Source of the DNA: JBEKYH01 sp049511115
GTDB lineage: Bacteria; Planctomycetota; Phycisphaerae; Tepidisphaerales; Tepidisphaeraceae
Assembly (NCBI GenBank): GCA_049511115.1
Contig: JBEKYH010000005.1
Coordinates: 1 to 27,857 of the forward strand
DNA: 27,857 nt
Reading direction: 5' to 3'
Below, in pieces: positions 12,008 to 19,121 of this stretch. Numbering within the stretch: position 1 is the stretch's first letter; each line of letters opens with the position of its first letter. Made by a program: the position numbers and the translations under genes. The notes under the pieces were generated by a model. The model saw only the letters and a program-made list of their open reading frames with translations, had not been told where the DNA came from and searched no databases.

Positions 12008-12700
12008 TCATTCGGCCTTGAGATAAACCGCCGGGGTCATCGATCCCTTCAGCACGATCTTCTTGAGATAGACGCCCTTGCTGGTGGCGGGCTTCATCTT
12101 GCGGATCTGCGACATCATGGCGTGCACGTTGTCGATGATCTTCTGGTTGTCAAAGCTCATCTTGCCGACCACGCTGTGGATGTTTCCGCCCATATCGTTG
12201 CGAAATTCCACCTTGCCCGCGGCGTATTCCTTCACCGCGGCGGCGATGTCGGGGGTGACAGTTCCTGCTTTGGGAGACGGCATCAAACCCTTGGGGCCGA
12301 GCACTTTGCCCAGGCGGCCGACGAATCGCATCATGTCCGGCGTGGAAATGGCCACGTCGAAATCGCTGAAGTTTTCTTTTTCGATGGCTTGAACGAGTTC
12401 CTGCCCGCCGGCCCGGATAGCGCCCGCCGCGGTGGCCGCCGGCGCGAGATGCTCGGGGCAGAAGGCCACGACCCGCTTGGTCTTGCCCACGCCATGCGGC
12501 AGGCTGAGTGAACCGCGGATCATCTGATCGGCCTGCTTGGGATCGATGCCCAGGGAGAAAATCAACTCGACCGACTGGTCGAATTTCGGCGGCGTAAAGG
12601 TCTTGAGGACCTGAACGGCCTTCTCAATGGGCAGTGCCTCAGCCACTGCTTTGGTGGCGGATTCCCGATATCGTTTGGATCGTTTGACAATGACAGCCAT
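12008..12700 (-). CDS. rplA: 50S ribosomal protein L1
   Basis: The 230-residue L1 stalk protein, normal length for the family. The signature KGLMPSPKAGTVT is present, as are the two-domain pattern and the GGNIHSVVGKMSF segment near the C-terminal part that contacts 23S rRNA. L1 helps release deacylated tRNA from the E site and often represses its own operon. It lies 66 bases after rplK. Confidence 0.97.
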   Translation of the reverse strand: MAVIVKRSKRYRESATKAVAEALPIEKAVQVLKTFTPPKFDQSVELIFSLGIDPKQADQMIRGSLSLPHGVGKTKRVVAFCPEHLAPAATAAGAIRAGGQELVQAIEKENFSDFDVAISTPDMMRFVGRLGKVLGPKGLMPSPKAGTVTPDIAAAVKEYAAGKVEFRNDMGGNIHSVVGKMSFDNQKIIDNVHAMMSQIRKMKPATSKGVYLKKIVLKGSMTPAVYLKAE

Positions 12701-12766
12701 GATGCGTCGCGCTCCAGTTCGGAAGCTCCCACTGTTGTCGGCCCGTGGTTCGGCCTTTTTTTACAC

Positions 12767-13195
12767 TCAGCCTTCGACCGTAATCCCCATGCTCCTTGCC
12801 GTGCCCGCGATAATCCGTGCGGCATGATCTTCGTCAAAGGCGTTCAAATCCTTGATTTTCTGCTTGGCCAGCTCTTTGCACTGGGCCATCGTGACTTTGC
12901 CGATTTTGTTTTTATTCGGCTCGCCGCTGCCCTTTTCGGCTTTGACCAGTTCTTTGAGCAGCACCGAGGCCGGCGAACTCTTGATCTCAAACGTGAACGT
13001 GCGGTCCTTATAGACCGTGATCACGACGCCGACGACTTTCCCCTTGATATTCTGGGTGGCGGCGTTGAATTGCTGGATAAACTGGCCCGGATTGACGCCG
13101 TACTGGCCCAATGCCGGCCCAATCGGCGGCGCCGGCGTGGCAGTCCCGCCGGGGGCTTGAATCTTAAAGACGTTGCTGATTTCTTTCTTGGCCAT
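12767..13195 (-). CDS. rplK: 50S ribosomal protein L11
   Basis: The 142-residue protein of the GTPase-associated centre. The N-terminal thiostrepton-region motif [17 protein letters not shown] is present, and the C-terminal rRNA-binding domain ends with MGITVEG. It is the first gene of this ribosomal/RNA polymerase block, with a promoter close upstream. secE and nusG, usually found before it, are not in the window; a divergent acetyltransferase gene takes their place. Confidence 0.97.
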
Positions 13196-13235
13196 GGCGC
13201 TCCAGACTGTCTAACCTATTGAATAAAGGGGGAGG

Positions 13236-13264
13236 ATAATAGCAAGAGGTGGGGGGAGTAGCAA
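13236..13264 (-). promoter_or_regulatory. candidate promoter of the rplK operon
   Basis: The minus strand has TTGCTA (13264-13259), a 17-base spacer and TATTAT (13241-13236). Transcription would begin near 13229, about 34 bases before the rplK ATG. The direct repeat AGCAAGAG overlaps both boxes. The position fits the first gene of the operon. Confidence 0.5.
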
Positions 13265-13387
13265 GAGTGAGGTTGTTCGTTCAAATGTTGCAGATCGGCG
13301 TCTGCCGGCTGATTATCTTGCCCCGAAAGCCGCGGGAACGCAGCCTCCGCGAAATTAGCGTTGCGTGATTTCCAATCGAGGGTGGCC

Positions 13388-13894
13388 ATGCTCATCGCCG
13401 AAACCGATCGCCTGCTTCTGCGGCATTTCCACATCGTGGACGGCGAAGCCATGGACCGCGTCTTCGGCGACGCCGAAGTCATGCAATATAGTTCCGGCGT
13501 GCGGGATTCGGCGTGGGTGGGAGATTGGCTGCGCCGGTGCCTTGAGAATTACTACCAGAAATGGGGATTCGGGCTTTGGGCGGTCGTCGAGAAAAGCAGC
13601 CGCCAGACGATTGGGTTCTGCGGGCTCAGCCGATTCGAGGACATCGGTGGATCGCCCGAGACAGAGATCGGCTACCGCCTGGCACGCGCATTTTGGGGCC
13701 GAGGACTCGCGACCGAGGCGGCCCGCGCCGTGCGCGATTATGGGTTTGAATCCCTGGGGATGACGCGATTGATTTCGATCATCGACGCGCGGAACGCCGC
13801 TTCGATTCGCGTGGCTGAAAAAATCGGGATGCGGTTTGAGAAGGACGTGATTTTCCGGGGGTTGCCGAATCGGGTTTATGCGATGGCGAGATGA
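13388..13894 (+). CDS. GNAT-family N-acetyltransferase (RimJ/RimL-like)
   Basis: The 168-residue product begins with ETDRLLLRHF, typical of the RimJ/RimL branch of GNAT enzymes. The acetyl-CoA pyrophosphate loop is seen as FWGRGLATEAARAVRDYGF, followed by NAASIRVAEKIGMRFE near the C-terminus. Such enzymes acetylate protein N-termini, amino sugars or small molecules, and the substrate cannot be told here. The ATG at 13388 has GAGG 6 bases before it. The frame is open from 13361, which would add nine residues. It is divergent from rplK. Confidence 0.9.
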   Translation: MLIAETDRLLLRHFHIVDGEAMDRVFGDAEVMQYSSGVRDSAWVGDWLRRCLENYYQKWGFGLWAVVEKSSRQTIGFCGLSRFEDIGGSPETEIGYRLARAFWGRGLATEAARAVRDYGFESLGMTRLISIIDARNAASIRVAEKIGMRFEKDVIFRGLPNRVYAMAR

Positions 13895-13934
13895 GCAGGA
13901 CATTCAAATCCCGGCGTGGTCCTGGTTTTCAAAC

Positions 13935-13959
13935 TAATTTGATTTGACAAATCAAATTA
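13935..13959. promoter_or_regulatory. perfect palindrome, likely MarR operator
   Basis: Twelve-base arms TAATTTGATTTG and CAAATCAAATTA are exact complements around a single central A. The site is strikingly AT-rich compared with its surroundings and overlaps the -35 box in front of the MarR-family gene. MarR dimers bind such palindromes, so autoregulation is the natural reading. Confidence 0.75.
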
Positions 13960-13972
13960 ATAGTTTTATGGT
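13944..13972 (+). promoter_or_regulatory. candidate marR promoter
   Basis: TTGACA (13944-13949) lies inside the palindrome, with a 17-base spacer to TATGGT (13967-13972), a 4/6 match to the -10 consensus. Transcription would begin close to the ATG at 13980, giving a leaderless message. A repressor on the palindrome would block the -35 box. Confidence 0.5.
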
Positions 13973-13979
13973 CCCGTTC

Positions 13980-14471
13980 ATGTTGCGGGCCGGGGTTGCA
14001 ATCGTTCTGGACTGTTATCCGAGGATATTTTCTGCCTGCCACCGGCGGCACGTGCGAGACGAAAGCAGCGGTCGCACGATCAGCGCGCATCAGGCCGGCG
14101 TGCTGGATCACCTCGACGCGATTGAGCCAACCCATTTGCGCGAGTTGGCGGCGCATCTGGGGGTTACGCCGTCCACGATGTCGCTGACGGTGGACCGCCT
14201 GGAGCGCGGCGGTTATGTGCGGCGCTGGCGCGATCGGGCGGATGCGCGGTGCGTCAATCTCACGCTCACCCGCGCCGGCTCGCGCATCAAGGAGAAACAG
14301 AAGGTGCTGGACGAGAACCTCGTCGAGGCAATGCTGCGACGCGTGCCGCCCCCAGACCGCGCGGCGGCATTGGCCGGCTTGCAAACGCTCGCGCGGGCCG
14401 CCGGCGAAATGACCGCATTGGGGCAAGACGCCGCGGGCGATCGCGCGGGCCGGCGGCGCAGGGCGATATGA
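13980..14471 (+). CDS. MarR-family transcriptional regulator
   Basis: The winged-helix domain is clear. A recognition region reads LRELAAHLGVTPSTMSLTV, followed by DRLERGGYVRR and a wing with the DRADARCVNLTLT pattern usual in MarR proteins. Such dimeric regulators commonly repress their own operon and release DNA on binding a small phenolic or oxidant ligand. I chose the ATG at 13980 because the predicted promoter would start transcription there and no ribosome-binding site precedes any candidate. ATG 13968 and TTG 13944 are in frame alternatives. The gene overlaps the next one by ATGA. The last 15 residues are Arg-rich and irregular. Confidence 0.88.
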   Translation: MLRAGVAIVLDCYPRIFSACHRRHVRDESSGRTISAHQAGVLDHLDAIEPTHLRELAAHLGVTPSTMSLTVDRLERGGYVRRWRDRADARCVNLTLTRAGSRIKEKQKVLDENLVEAMLRRVPPPDRAAALAGLQTLARAAGEMTALGQDAAGDRAGRRRRAI

Positions 14472-14974
14472 AGAGGTGGCTCGTGTATATCCTCGCGGCA
14501 GTTGTCGCCTGTGCGATTGTGATTCTGGCCATCGGATCGATGTTGCCCAGGTCGCATCGCGCGACGCGGATGGCGGAATTCAACCAGCCGCCGCAGGCAA
14601 TATTCGCCGCCATTACCGGACCGCAGGATTGGAGGGGCGTGACCACAACCGATCTCACGCCGAGCGGCGGGACGAGGAGATGGCGCGAGCAATCCGGGCG
14701 CTGGTCGATCACCTTCGAGGAAGCGGAATCTGATCCGCCGCGCCTGTTTCGTTCTCGCATCGTCGGCGAGGATTTGCCGTTCTCCGGCACGTGGACGTGG
14801 CAAATCGCGCCAACCAAGGACGGCTGCACTTGCCGCATCACCGAGGAGGGAAGCGTGAATAATCCGTTCTTCCGGTTTGTGAGCCGGTTTATCATGGGAC
14901 AGACAAGGACGATCGACGGGTATCTGGAGGCGCTGGGGCGGAAGTTTGGGGAGCCGGTGAAGATTGAGAATTAG
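14468..14974 (+). CDS. membrane-anchored SRPBCC-fold protein
   Basis: The 168-residue product has one N-terminal membrane helix (residues about 4-24). A START/polyketide-cyclase-like domain follows, opening with AEFNQPPQAIFAAITGPQDW and continuing as alternating beta strands to a long terminal helix. The SRPBCC fold binds hydrophobic small molecules. The first codon overlaps the MarR stop as ATGA, so the two proteins are co-translated, and this one is probably the regulated target. The ligand is not evident. It ends 21 bases from the convergent amidohydrolase gene. Confidence 0.75.
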   Translation: MKRWLVYILAAVVACAIVILAIGSMLPRSHRATRMAEFNQPPQAIFAAITGPQDWRGVTTTDLTPSGGTRRWREQSGRWSITFEEAESDPPRLFRSRIVGEDLPFSGTWTWQIAPTKDGCTCRITEEGSVNNPFFRFVSRFIMGQTRTIDGYLEALGRKFGEPVKIEN

Positions 14975-14995
14975 CCGGCGTTGCCCGATGACCAC

Positions 14996-16012
14996 CTATG
15001 CCGCCGCCTCTCCCCGCATCGTTTCCTCAAAATGCACCCCCACCCGCGCCAGCAGTTTCACGGCGTTGTCATGATAAATCTTCTGCAACACCGGGTCCGG
15101 CAGCGCCAACCCATTCAGTTGCGGCTGCTTATCCGCCGGCAAATCCGGATCGAGGATCGGCGCGGGCCCGGAGTAGGCGGTCTCCCAGAGCTTGCGGTGC
15201 GTCCACCAGCGGCTGGCTAGAAAGTCAAACCCGCGGCCGTCCTGGCTGACCTGGTCGGAGCCCCAGAGGAGGCGGTCCTGGTTGTGGATGACAAATTCAC
15301 GCGCCGCGTCGCGGCGGGCGCTGATCTCGCGGGCCATCCAGCGCGTGGCGCTCATGTCCAGATAGAGATTGGGGAATCGATCCAACAATGATTGCAGGCG
15401 CGGCAGATTCTCCGGGTTGCCGCCGAAATGCGCGCCCAGCCACGGCCGGTCGATGTGGCGCGTGAGGGCGGCCTCCCACATGGCGTAGTGCTCTTCGCGG
15501 GTGCCGAACTTGGCGGGGTCGTATTTGCTGTTGTACCAGGTGTCGGGATCGCCGACGTGGGTCATAATCATCATGCCGCGCGCGACCGCTTCGTTAATCA
15601 CCGGCTGCAACTCCGGCGAATCGAGGCGCAAACCGCTGCGCTGAATCGTCTGCGGGGCCATGTGAAACTTAATGACGCGGCTGCCCAGGTTATAGAACGC
15701 CTCGAGGCGGCGCAGCCAATCGTCAATGAACGCCGTCCGGTTGCTGTCGCCCAGGCCCTTCCAATTGGGCACGACGATGAAATTCAACCGGGCAGGATAG
15801 CGCCGCACCAGCGCAAGGGCCTCCTCCAGGGGAGTCATGGTCAGGAAGGCATCAATGCCATAGTGATCGGCCGCGGCAAACCAATCATCGGCATGCCGAG
15901 CGGCGAACAAGTGGCAATGCGCATCAATAACAATCCCCCGCACCGGCGGGCGCGGCAAGGGGCGGTGATAGTCCAAACCGATTCGATTGAATTCTTCGGG
16001 TGCGTCAGGCAT
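14996..16012 (-). CDS. amidohydrolase-family metal-dependent hydrolase
   Basis: This 338-residue TIM-barrel enzyme belongs to the amidohydrolase-2 group. The metal-binding HxH is at residues 32-34 (IDAHCHLF). Further expected ligands are in IKFHMAP, MTHVGDPDTW and LGAHFGG, with the catalytic Asp in LLWGSDQV. Substrates in this group are ring carboxylates, lactones or amides and cannot be specified. The frame is open 162 bases further upstream, but that part is an inverted repeat. The ATG at 16010-16012 gives a normal start and has a TACAAT six bases before it. Confidence 0.85.
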   Translation of the reverse strand: MPDAPEEFNRIGLDYHRPLPRPPVRGIVIDAHCHLFAARHADDWFAAADHYGIDAFLTMTPLEEALALVRRYPARLNFIVVPNWKGLGDSNRTAFIDDWLRRLEAFYNLGSRVIKFHMAPQTIQRSGLRLDSPELQPVINEAVARGMMIMTHVGDPDTWYNSKYDPAKFGTREEHYAMWEAALTRHIDRPWLGAHFGGNPENLPRLQSLLDRFPNLYLDMSATRWMAREISARRDAAREFVIHNQDRLLWGSDQVSQDGRGFDFLASRWWTHRKLWETAYSGPAPILDPDLPADKQPQLNGLALPDPVLQKIYHDNAVKLLARVGVHFEETMRGEAAA

Positions 16013-16018
16013 GAAAGT

Positions 16019-16024
16019 ATTGTA
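16019..16024 (-). promoter_or_regulatory. -10 box immediately before the amidohydrolase ATG
   Basis: TACAAT on the minus strand ends 6 bases before the ATG, and no ribosome-binding site lies between. This is the spacing of a leaderless transcript. No good -35 box is seen 16-18 bases further upstream, so confidence is limited. Confidence 0.4.
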
Positions 16025-16056
16025 GCCACGCTCATTTGAAATCTGAGCGGAAAAAA

Positions 16057-16158
16057 ATGAACGCCGAGACGCCAAGACGCCGAGAAGACAAAAACCTTGG
16101 AAAAACAAAACAACCCACGTTGAATTTCTTCTCTGCGTCTTGGCGTCTCTGCGTTCAT
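16057..16158. repeat. 102-bp inverted repeat built of 8-bp units
   Basis: Arms of 31 bases (16057-16087 and 16128-16158) pair at 29 positions around a 40-base AT-richer middle. Each arm is itself a run of ACGCCGAG/ACGCCAAG-type 8-base units. Elements of this ACGCAGAG style occur widely in bacterial intergenic DNA. Here it separates the divergent amidohydrolase and thiE genes. Confidence 0.75.
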
Positions 16159-16187
16159 ACCTTTCCTGTCCCACGTCGAAGTGCTAT

Positions 16188-16216
16188 TTGGTGCGGTCGC
16201 GCGTCGAACCTATAAT
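16188..16216 (+). promoter_or_regulatory. candidate thiE promoter
   Basis: TTGGTG (16188-16193), a 17-base spacer and a perfect TATAAT (16211-16216) lie just before the GTG at 16226. Transcription would start about three bases before that codon, so the message would be nearly leaderless. No ribosome-binding site is seen. No thiamine riboswitch fits in this space. Confidence 0.55.
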
Positions 16217-16225
16217 CGGCAAATC

Positions 16226-17329
16226 GTGCCAAGCCATCACAGAGATGCCGCTGTATTGCGGTTGCTGGACGCCAATGCCAACCGGGCCAGGGAGGCCCTG
16301 CGCGTGATGGAGGATTATGCGCGGTTTGTGCTGGATTCAGAGGAGATTTCGCTCGCGCTCAAAACGCTGCGGCATCAATTGGCGGAAGCTCTCACCAGCG
16401 TTTTGCAGGAGGCGATATTGCATCGGGACACGCCGGGTGACGTGGGGAAGGAAAATAAAACGACTGGGGAGTTGACTCGCGGCGGGGTGGCCGATGTCGT
16501 GACCGCGGCGGGCAAACGACTGGGCGAGGCGCTGCGAGCACTGGAGGAATTCGGCAAGATTGGCGATCGCGGCGCAGCGGCGAAAATCGAGCGGGTTCGA
16601 TACGCGGCGTACGACCTGGAATTGCGGCTGGCAAGGACCTTGCGCCCGGCCGATAAGTTCCGCGGGGTGCGTCTGTACGTCTTGTTGACGGAAAGCGTCT
16701 GCCACGGCGATTGGCTTACGACCGCGCGGGCCGCGCTCGCGGGCGGCGCGGATTGCATCCAACTCCGCGAGAAAACCCTTGAAGCCGCGGAATGGCTGCA
16801 GCGCGCAAAAGCATTGGCCGACGAATGCCATCGCGCAGGGGCATTATTTATCGTCAATGACCGGGTCGATATCGCCCTCGCCAGCGGGGCCGATGGCGTG
16901 CATGTCGGGCAGACCGATCTTCCAGCGTTGGAGGCGCGAAAACTGGTCGGGCCGGAGCTGATCGTGGGCGTGAGCACGCACAACGTCGCCCAGGCTCGCC
17001 AGGCAGTCTTGGATGGGGCCGATTATGTCGGCATCGGGCCGGTTTTTCCCAGTAAAACCAAGCCGCGCGATTTTCTGCCCGGGTTACCGGCCGCGAAGGA
17101 AGTGGCCGGGGCGATAAAAATTCCCGCCATCGCGATTGCGGGCATCGACGGGGGGAATGTCGATGATGTCTTAGCCACCGGCGTCAGCGGCGTGGCCGTT
17201 TCCAGCGCGGTCATCGGATGTGCCGATGTGAAAAATGCCGCCCGGGAATTGAAGGGGAGGATTGAAGCGTTCGCGGCAAAGTCTAGAATGGACCAAAAGC
17301 TCTCCCCGGGTTCGGGGAGAGGGAGCTAA
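16226..17329 (+). CDS. thiE: ThiD2-ThiE fusion: HMP-P kinase and thiamine-phosphate synthase
   Basis: The 367-residue protein joins two domains. The N-terminal ~140 residues match the ThiD2 type (RLLDANANRAREALRVMEDY, then LGEALRALEEFGK), a kinase family that phosphorylates hydroxymethylpyrimidine phosphate. The C-terminal ThiE barrel couples HMP-diphosphate to thiazole phosphate, with QLREK at 179-183, IVNDRVDIAL and HVGQTDLP at 226, and the GPVFPSKTK loop near 271-279. The fusion supplies the substrate of the second step directly. The GTG at 16226 is chosen because the family begins at about this point. GTG 16181 is an upstream alternative but overlaps the promoter. The last 15 residues are encoded by a palindromic repeat. 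murJ follows 51 bases later. Confidence 0.9.
   Translation: MPSHHRDAAVLRLLDANANRAREALRVMEDYARFVLDSEEISLALKTLRHQLAEALTSVLQEAILHRDTPGDVGKENKTTGELTRGGVADVVTAAGKRLGEALRALEEFGKIGDRGAAAKIERVRYAAYDLELRLARTLRPADKFRGVRLYVLLTESVCHGDWLTTARAALAGGADCIQLREKTLEAAEWLQRAKALADECHRAGALFIVNDRVDIALASGADGVHVGQTDLPALEARKLVGPELIVGVSTHNVAQARQAVLDGADYVGIGPVFPSKTKPRDFLPGLPAAKEVAGAIKIPAIAIAGIDGGNVDDVLATGVSGVAVSSAVIGCADVKNAARELKGRIEAFAAKSRMDQKLSPGSGRGS
17300..17321. repeat. palindromic repeat over the thiE stop region
   Basis: CTCTCCCCG and CGGGGAGAG form a perfect 9-bp stem with a GGTT loop. No U-tract follows. It resembles the palindrome at 663-688. It encodes the final residues of the ThiE frame, so the original stop may have been further upstream. 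Confidence 0.6.
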
Positions 17330-17380
17330 GGCGACGCGTTCGCAAAACGCTCGCGGCAACGAAAGTGACGGTTGACACGG

Positions 17381-19102
17381 ATGTCAGCGCCCGCCCTTGC
17401 ACCGCCGTTTACCCCTACTCGACCCAAAGCACCGCCACCGGCGCCAGCGACGCCCAAGTCGCCGTCCTTTGTTTCCCACGCGCGATTGATCGGCATTTTG
17501 ACCCTGGCCAGCCGCATCCTGGGAATGGCCCGCGAGTCAGTGATGTCGGCCTACTTCGGCGCCGGGCCGATTTCCTCAGCCTTTGCGGTCGCATTCAAAG
17601 TTCCCAATCTTTTCCGCAAGCTGCTCGGCGAGGGCGCACTATCGGCGGCATTCATTCCCCTTTATGCCCAGGCTCTTAAGACCGGCGACGAGGCAGCCGT
17701 TGAGGAAGCCAATCGGTTCGCGGCGGCAAGCGTGAGCCTGCTCGGAACGCTTTTGATCGCGCTTACGGTTGCCGGCGAACTAGGCTTGTGGCTTACCGCG
17801 CGCCTGATCGACTTGCGGCCGGAGAACATGCTGATCGTCAATTTCACCGCAATCATGCTGCCGTATGTCCTGCTGGTTTGCGGCACGGCTTTTTTGGGCG
17901 GCATCCTGCAGGTGCATCGGCGTTTTGCGCTGCCGGCGCTGGCCCCGGTGATTCTGAACCTGATTCATATCGCGGTGATTGTCGTTGGTGCTCGCATCCT
18001 GATGCTGGCTGCGGCGTCGGGAGAGCAGAAAGTCGAATTGCAGACGCGCCTGGCGTACTGGCTGGCGGTTTTTGTGCTGGTGGCCGGGGCGCTGCAGGTC
18101 TGGATGCTCCTGCCGGCGCTGCGCGCGGTGGGCTTCAGATTACAGTGGATCGGCCACTTCTGGACGCCGCAAGTGCAACGAATGTTGAAGTTGTCCGTGC
18201 CGGTGGCGCTGAGCGCGGGCGTGCTGCAATTGTCAGTGGTGATCGACACGTTGATCTCCATCTGCCTCACGCGCGGGCCGAATCCCGCCGAGCGCATGCA
18301 CATCCTCGGCCGGGCGATTGCGTACCCGATGGCGACGGGGGCGGTCGCGCGCTTGAATTGGGCGCAGCTTCTCTACCAGTTTCCCCTCGGCGTTTTTGCC
18401 ATCGCCCTGGCGACGGCTATCTTTCCGACGCTTTCGACCGATGCGATGGACGCCGACAAGACGCGCTTCAAAGCGGCGCTTCGTCATGGCATCGTCGTCA
18501 CACTGCTAGAGGGTTTGGCCGCGAGCTTGGGATTGGTGCTGGTGCGCTATCCCGCCATTCGCTTGCTCTACCAGCACGGCGAATTCAAAGCCGCCGACAC
18601 GGCATGGGTGGCGCTCTCAACTTGCTTCTTTGCCTCGGCCATCTGGGCGTTTTCCATGCAGCAGATTCTCAACCGGGCTTATTACGCACTGCACGACACG
18701 ATGACGCCGCTAATTCTGTCCATCGTGACCATCGGCGTGAATACGGTGGTCGAGGTGCCGCTCGTTTTCACCAGGCTGGGCGAAGCCGGAATGGCCGCGG
18801 GGACGCTGGCGAGCTTTGCGGTTCAGGCGATCGTGATGCTGTGGATGTTGGACCGGCGCGTAGGGGGGCTGGGGCTTTGGCAGATTGGGAAATCAGTCGC
18901 CAAAATGGTCGCGGGATGCCTGGCGATGTTCATCGCCTGCAAAGCGGTGGAGCACATTCCCGGCTACCCGCGCGGCAAAGGCCAATTGGCGGCGATGGCC
19001 CAGTTGGCGATGTTGATGATCGCGGGAGGCGGAGCGTACCTGGGCACATGCTGGGGATTGGGATTGCGCTTGCGGTCCCGGGCCATTTCGTCAGATCATT
19101 AG
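17381..19102 (+). CDS. murJ: lipid II flippase MurJ
   Basis: The 573-residue polytopic membrane protein belongs to the MviN/MurJ family and moves lipid II across the inner membrane for peptidoglycan synthesis. The family signature is near the N-terminus: LTLASRILGMARESVMSAYF, then FKVPNLFRKLLGEGALSAAF and IPLYAQ. The conserved charged residues of the first two helices are present. About 14 hydrophobic helices follow, and LLYQHGEF marks the central repeat. A 30-residue Pro-rich cytoplasmic leader precedes the first helix. The ATG at 17381 is preferred to the in-frame TTG at 17372; no strong ribosome-binding site is seen. It shows that this organism makes peptidoglycan precursors. Confidence 0.95.
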   Translation: MSAPALAPPFTPTRPKAPPPAPATPKSPSFVSHARLIGILTLASRILGMARESVMSAYFGAGPISSAFAVAFKVPNLFRKLLGEGALSAAFIPLYAQALKTGDEAAVEEANRFAAASVSLLGTLLIALTVAGELGLWLTARLIDLRPENMLIVNFTAIMLPYVLLVCGTAFLGGILQVHRRFALPALAPVILNLIHIAVIVVGARILMLAAASGEQKVELQTRLAYWLAVFVLVAGALQVWMLLPALRAVGFRLQWIGHFWTPQVQRMLKLSVPVALSAGVLQLSVVIDTLISICLTRGPNPAERMHILGRAIAYPMATGAVARLNWAQLLYQFPLGVFAIALATAIFPTLSTDAMDADKTRFKAALRHGIVVTLLEGLAASLGLVLVRYPAIRLLYQHGEFKAADTAWVALSTCFFASAIWAFSMQQILNRAYYALHDTMTPLILSIVTIGVNTVVEVPLVFTRLGEAGMAAGTLASFAVQAIVMLWMLDRRVGGLGLWQIGKSVAKMVAGCLAMFIACKAVEHIPGYPRGKGQLAAMAQLAMLMIAGGGAYLGTCWGLGLRLRSRAISSDH

Positions 19103-19121
19103 CGCCGATTCCATATAAGAA

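Noticed and set aside
16013..16174. N-terminal extension of the amidohydrolase
   Set aside because: The extra 54 codons are encoded by an inverted repeat and give an unnatural sequence. A -10 box sits just before the internal ATG.
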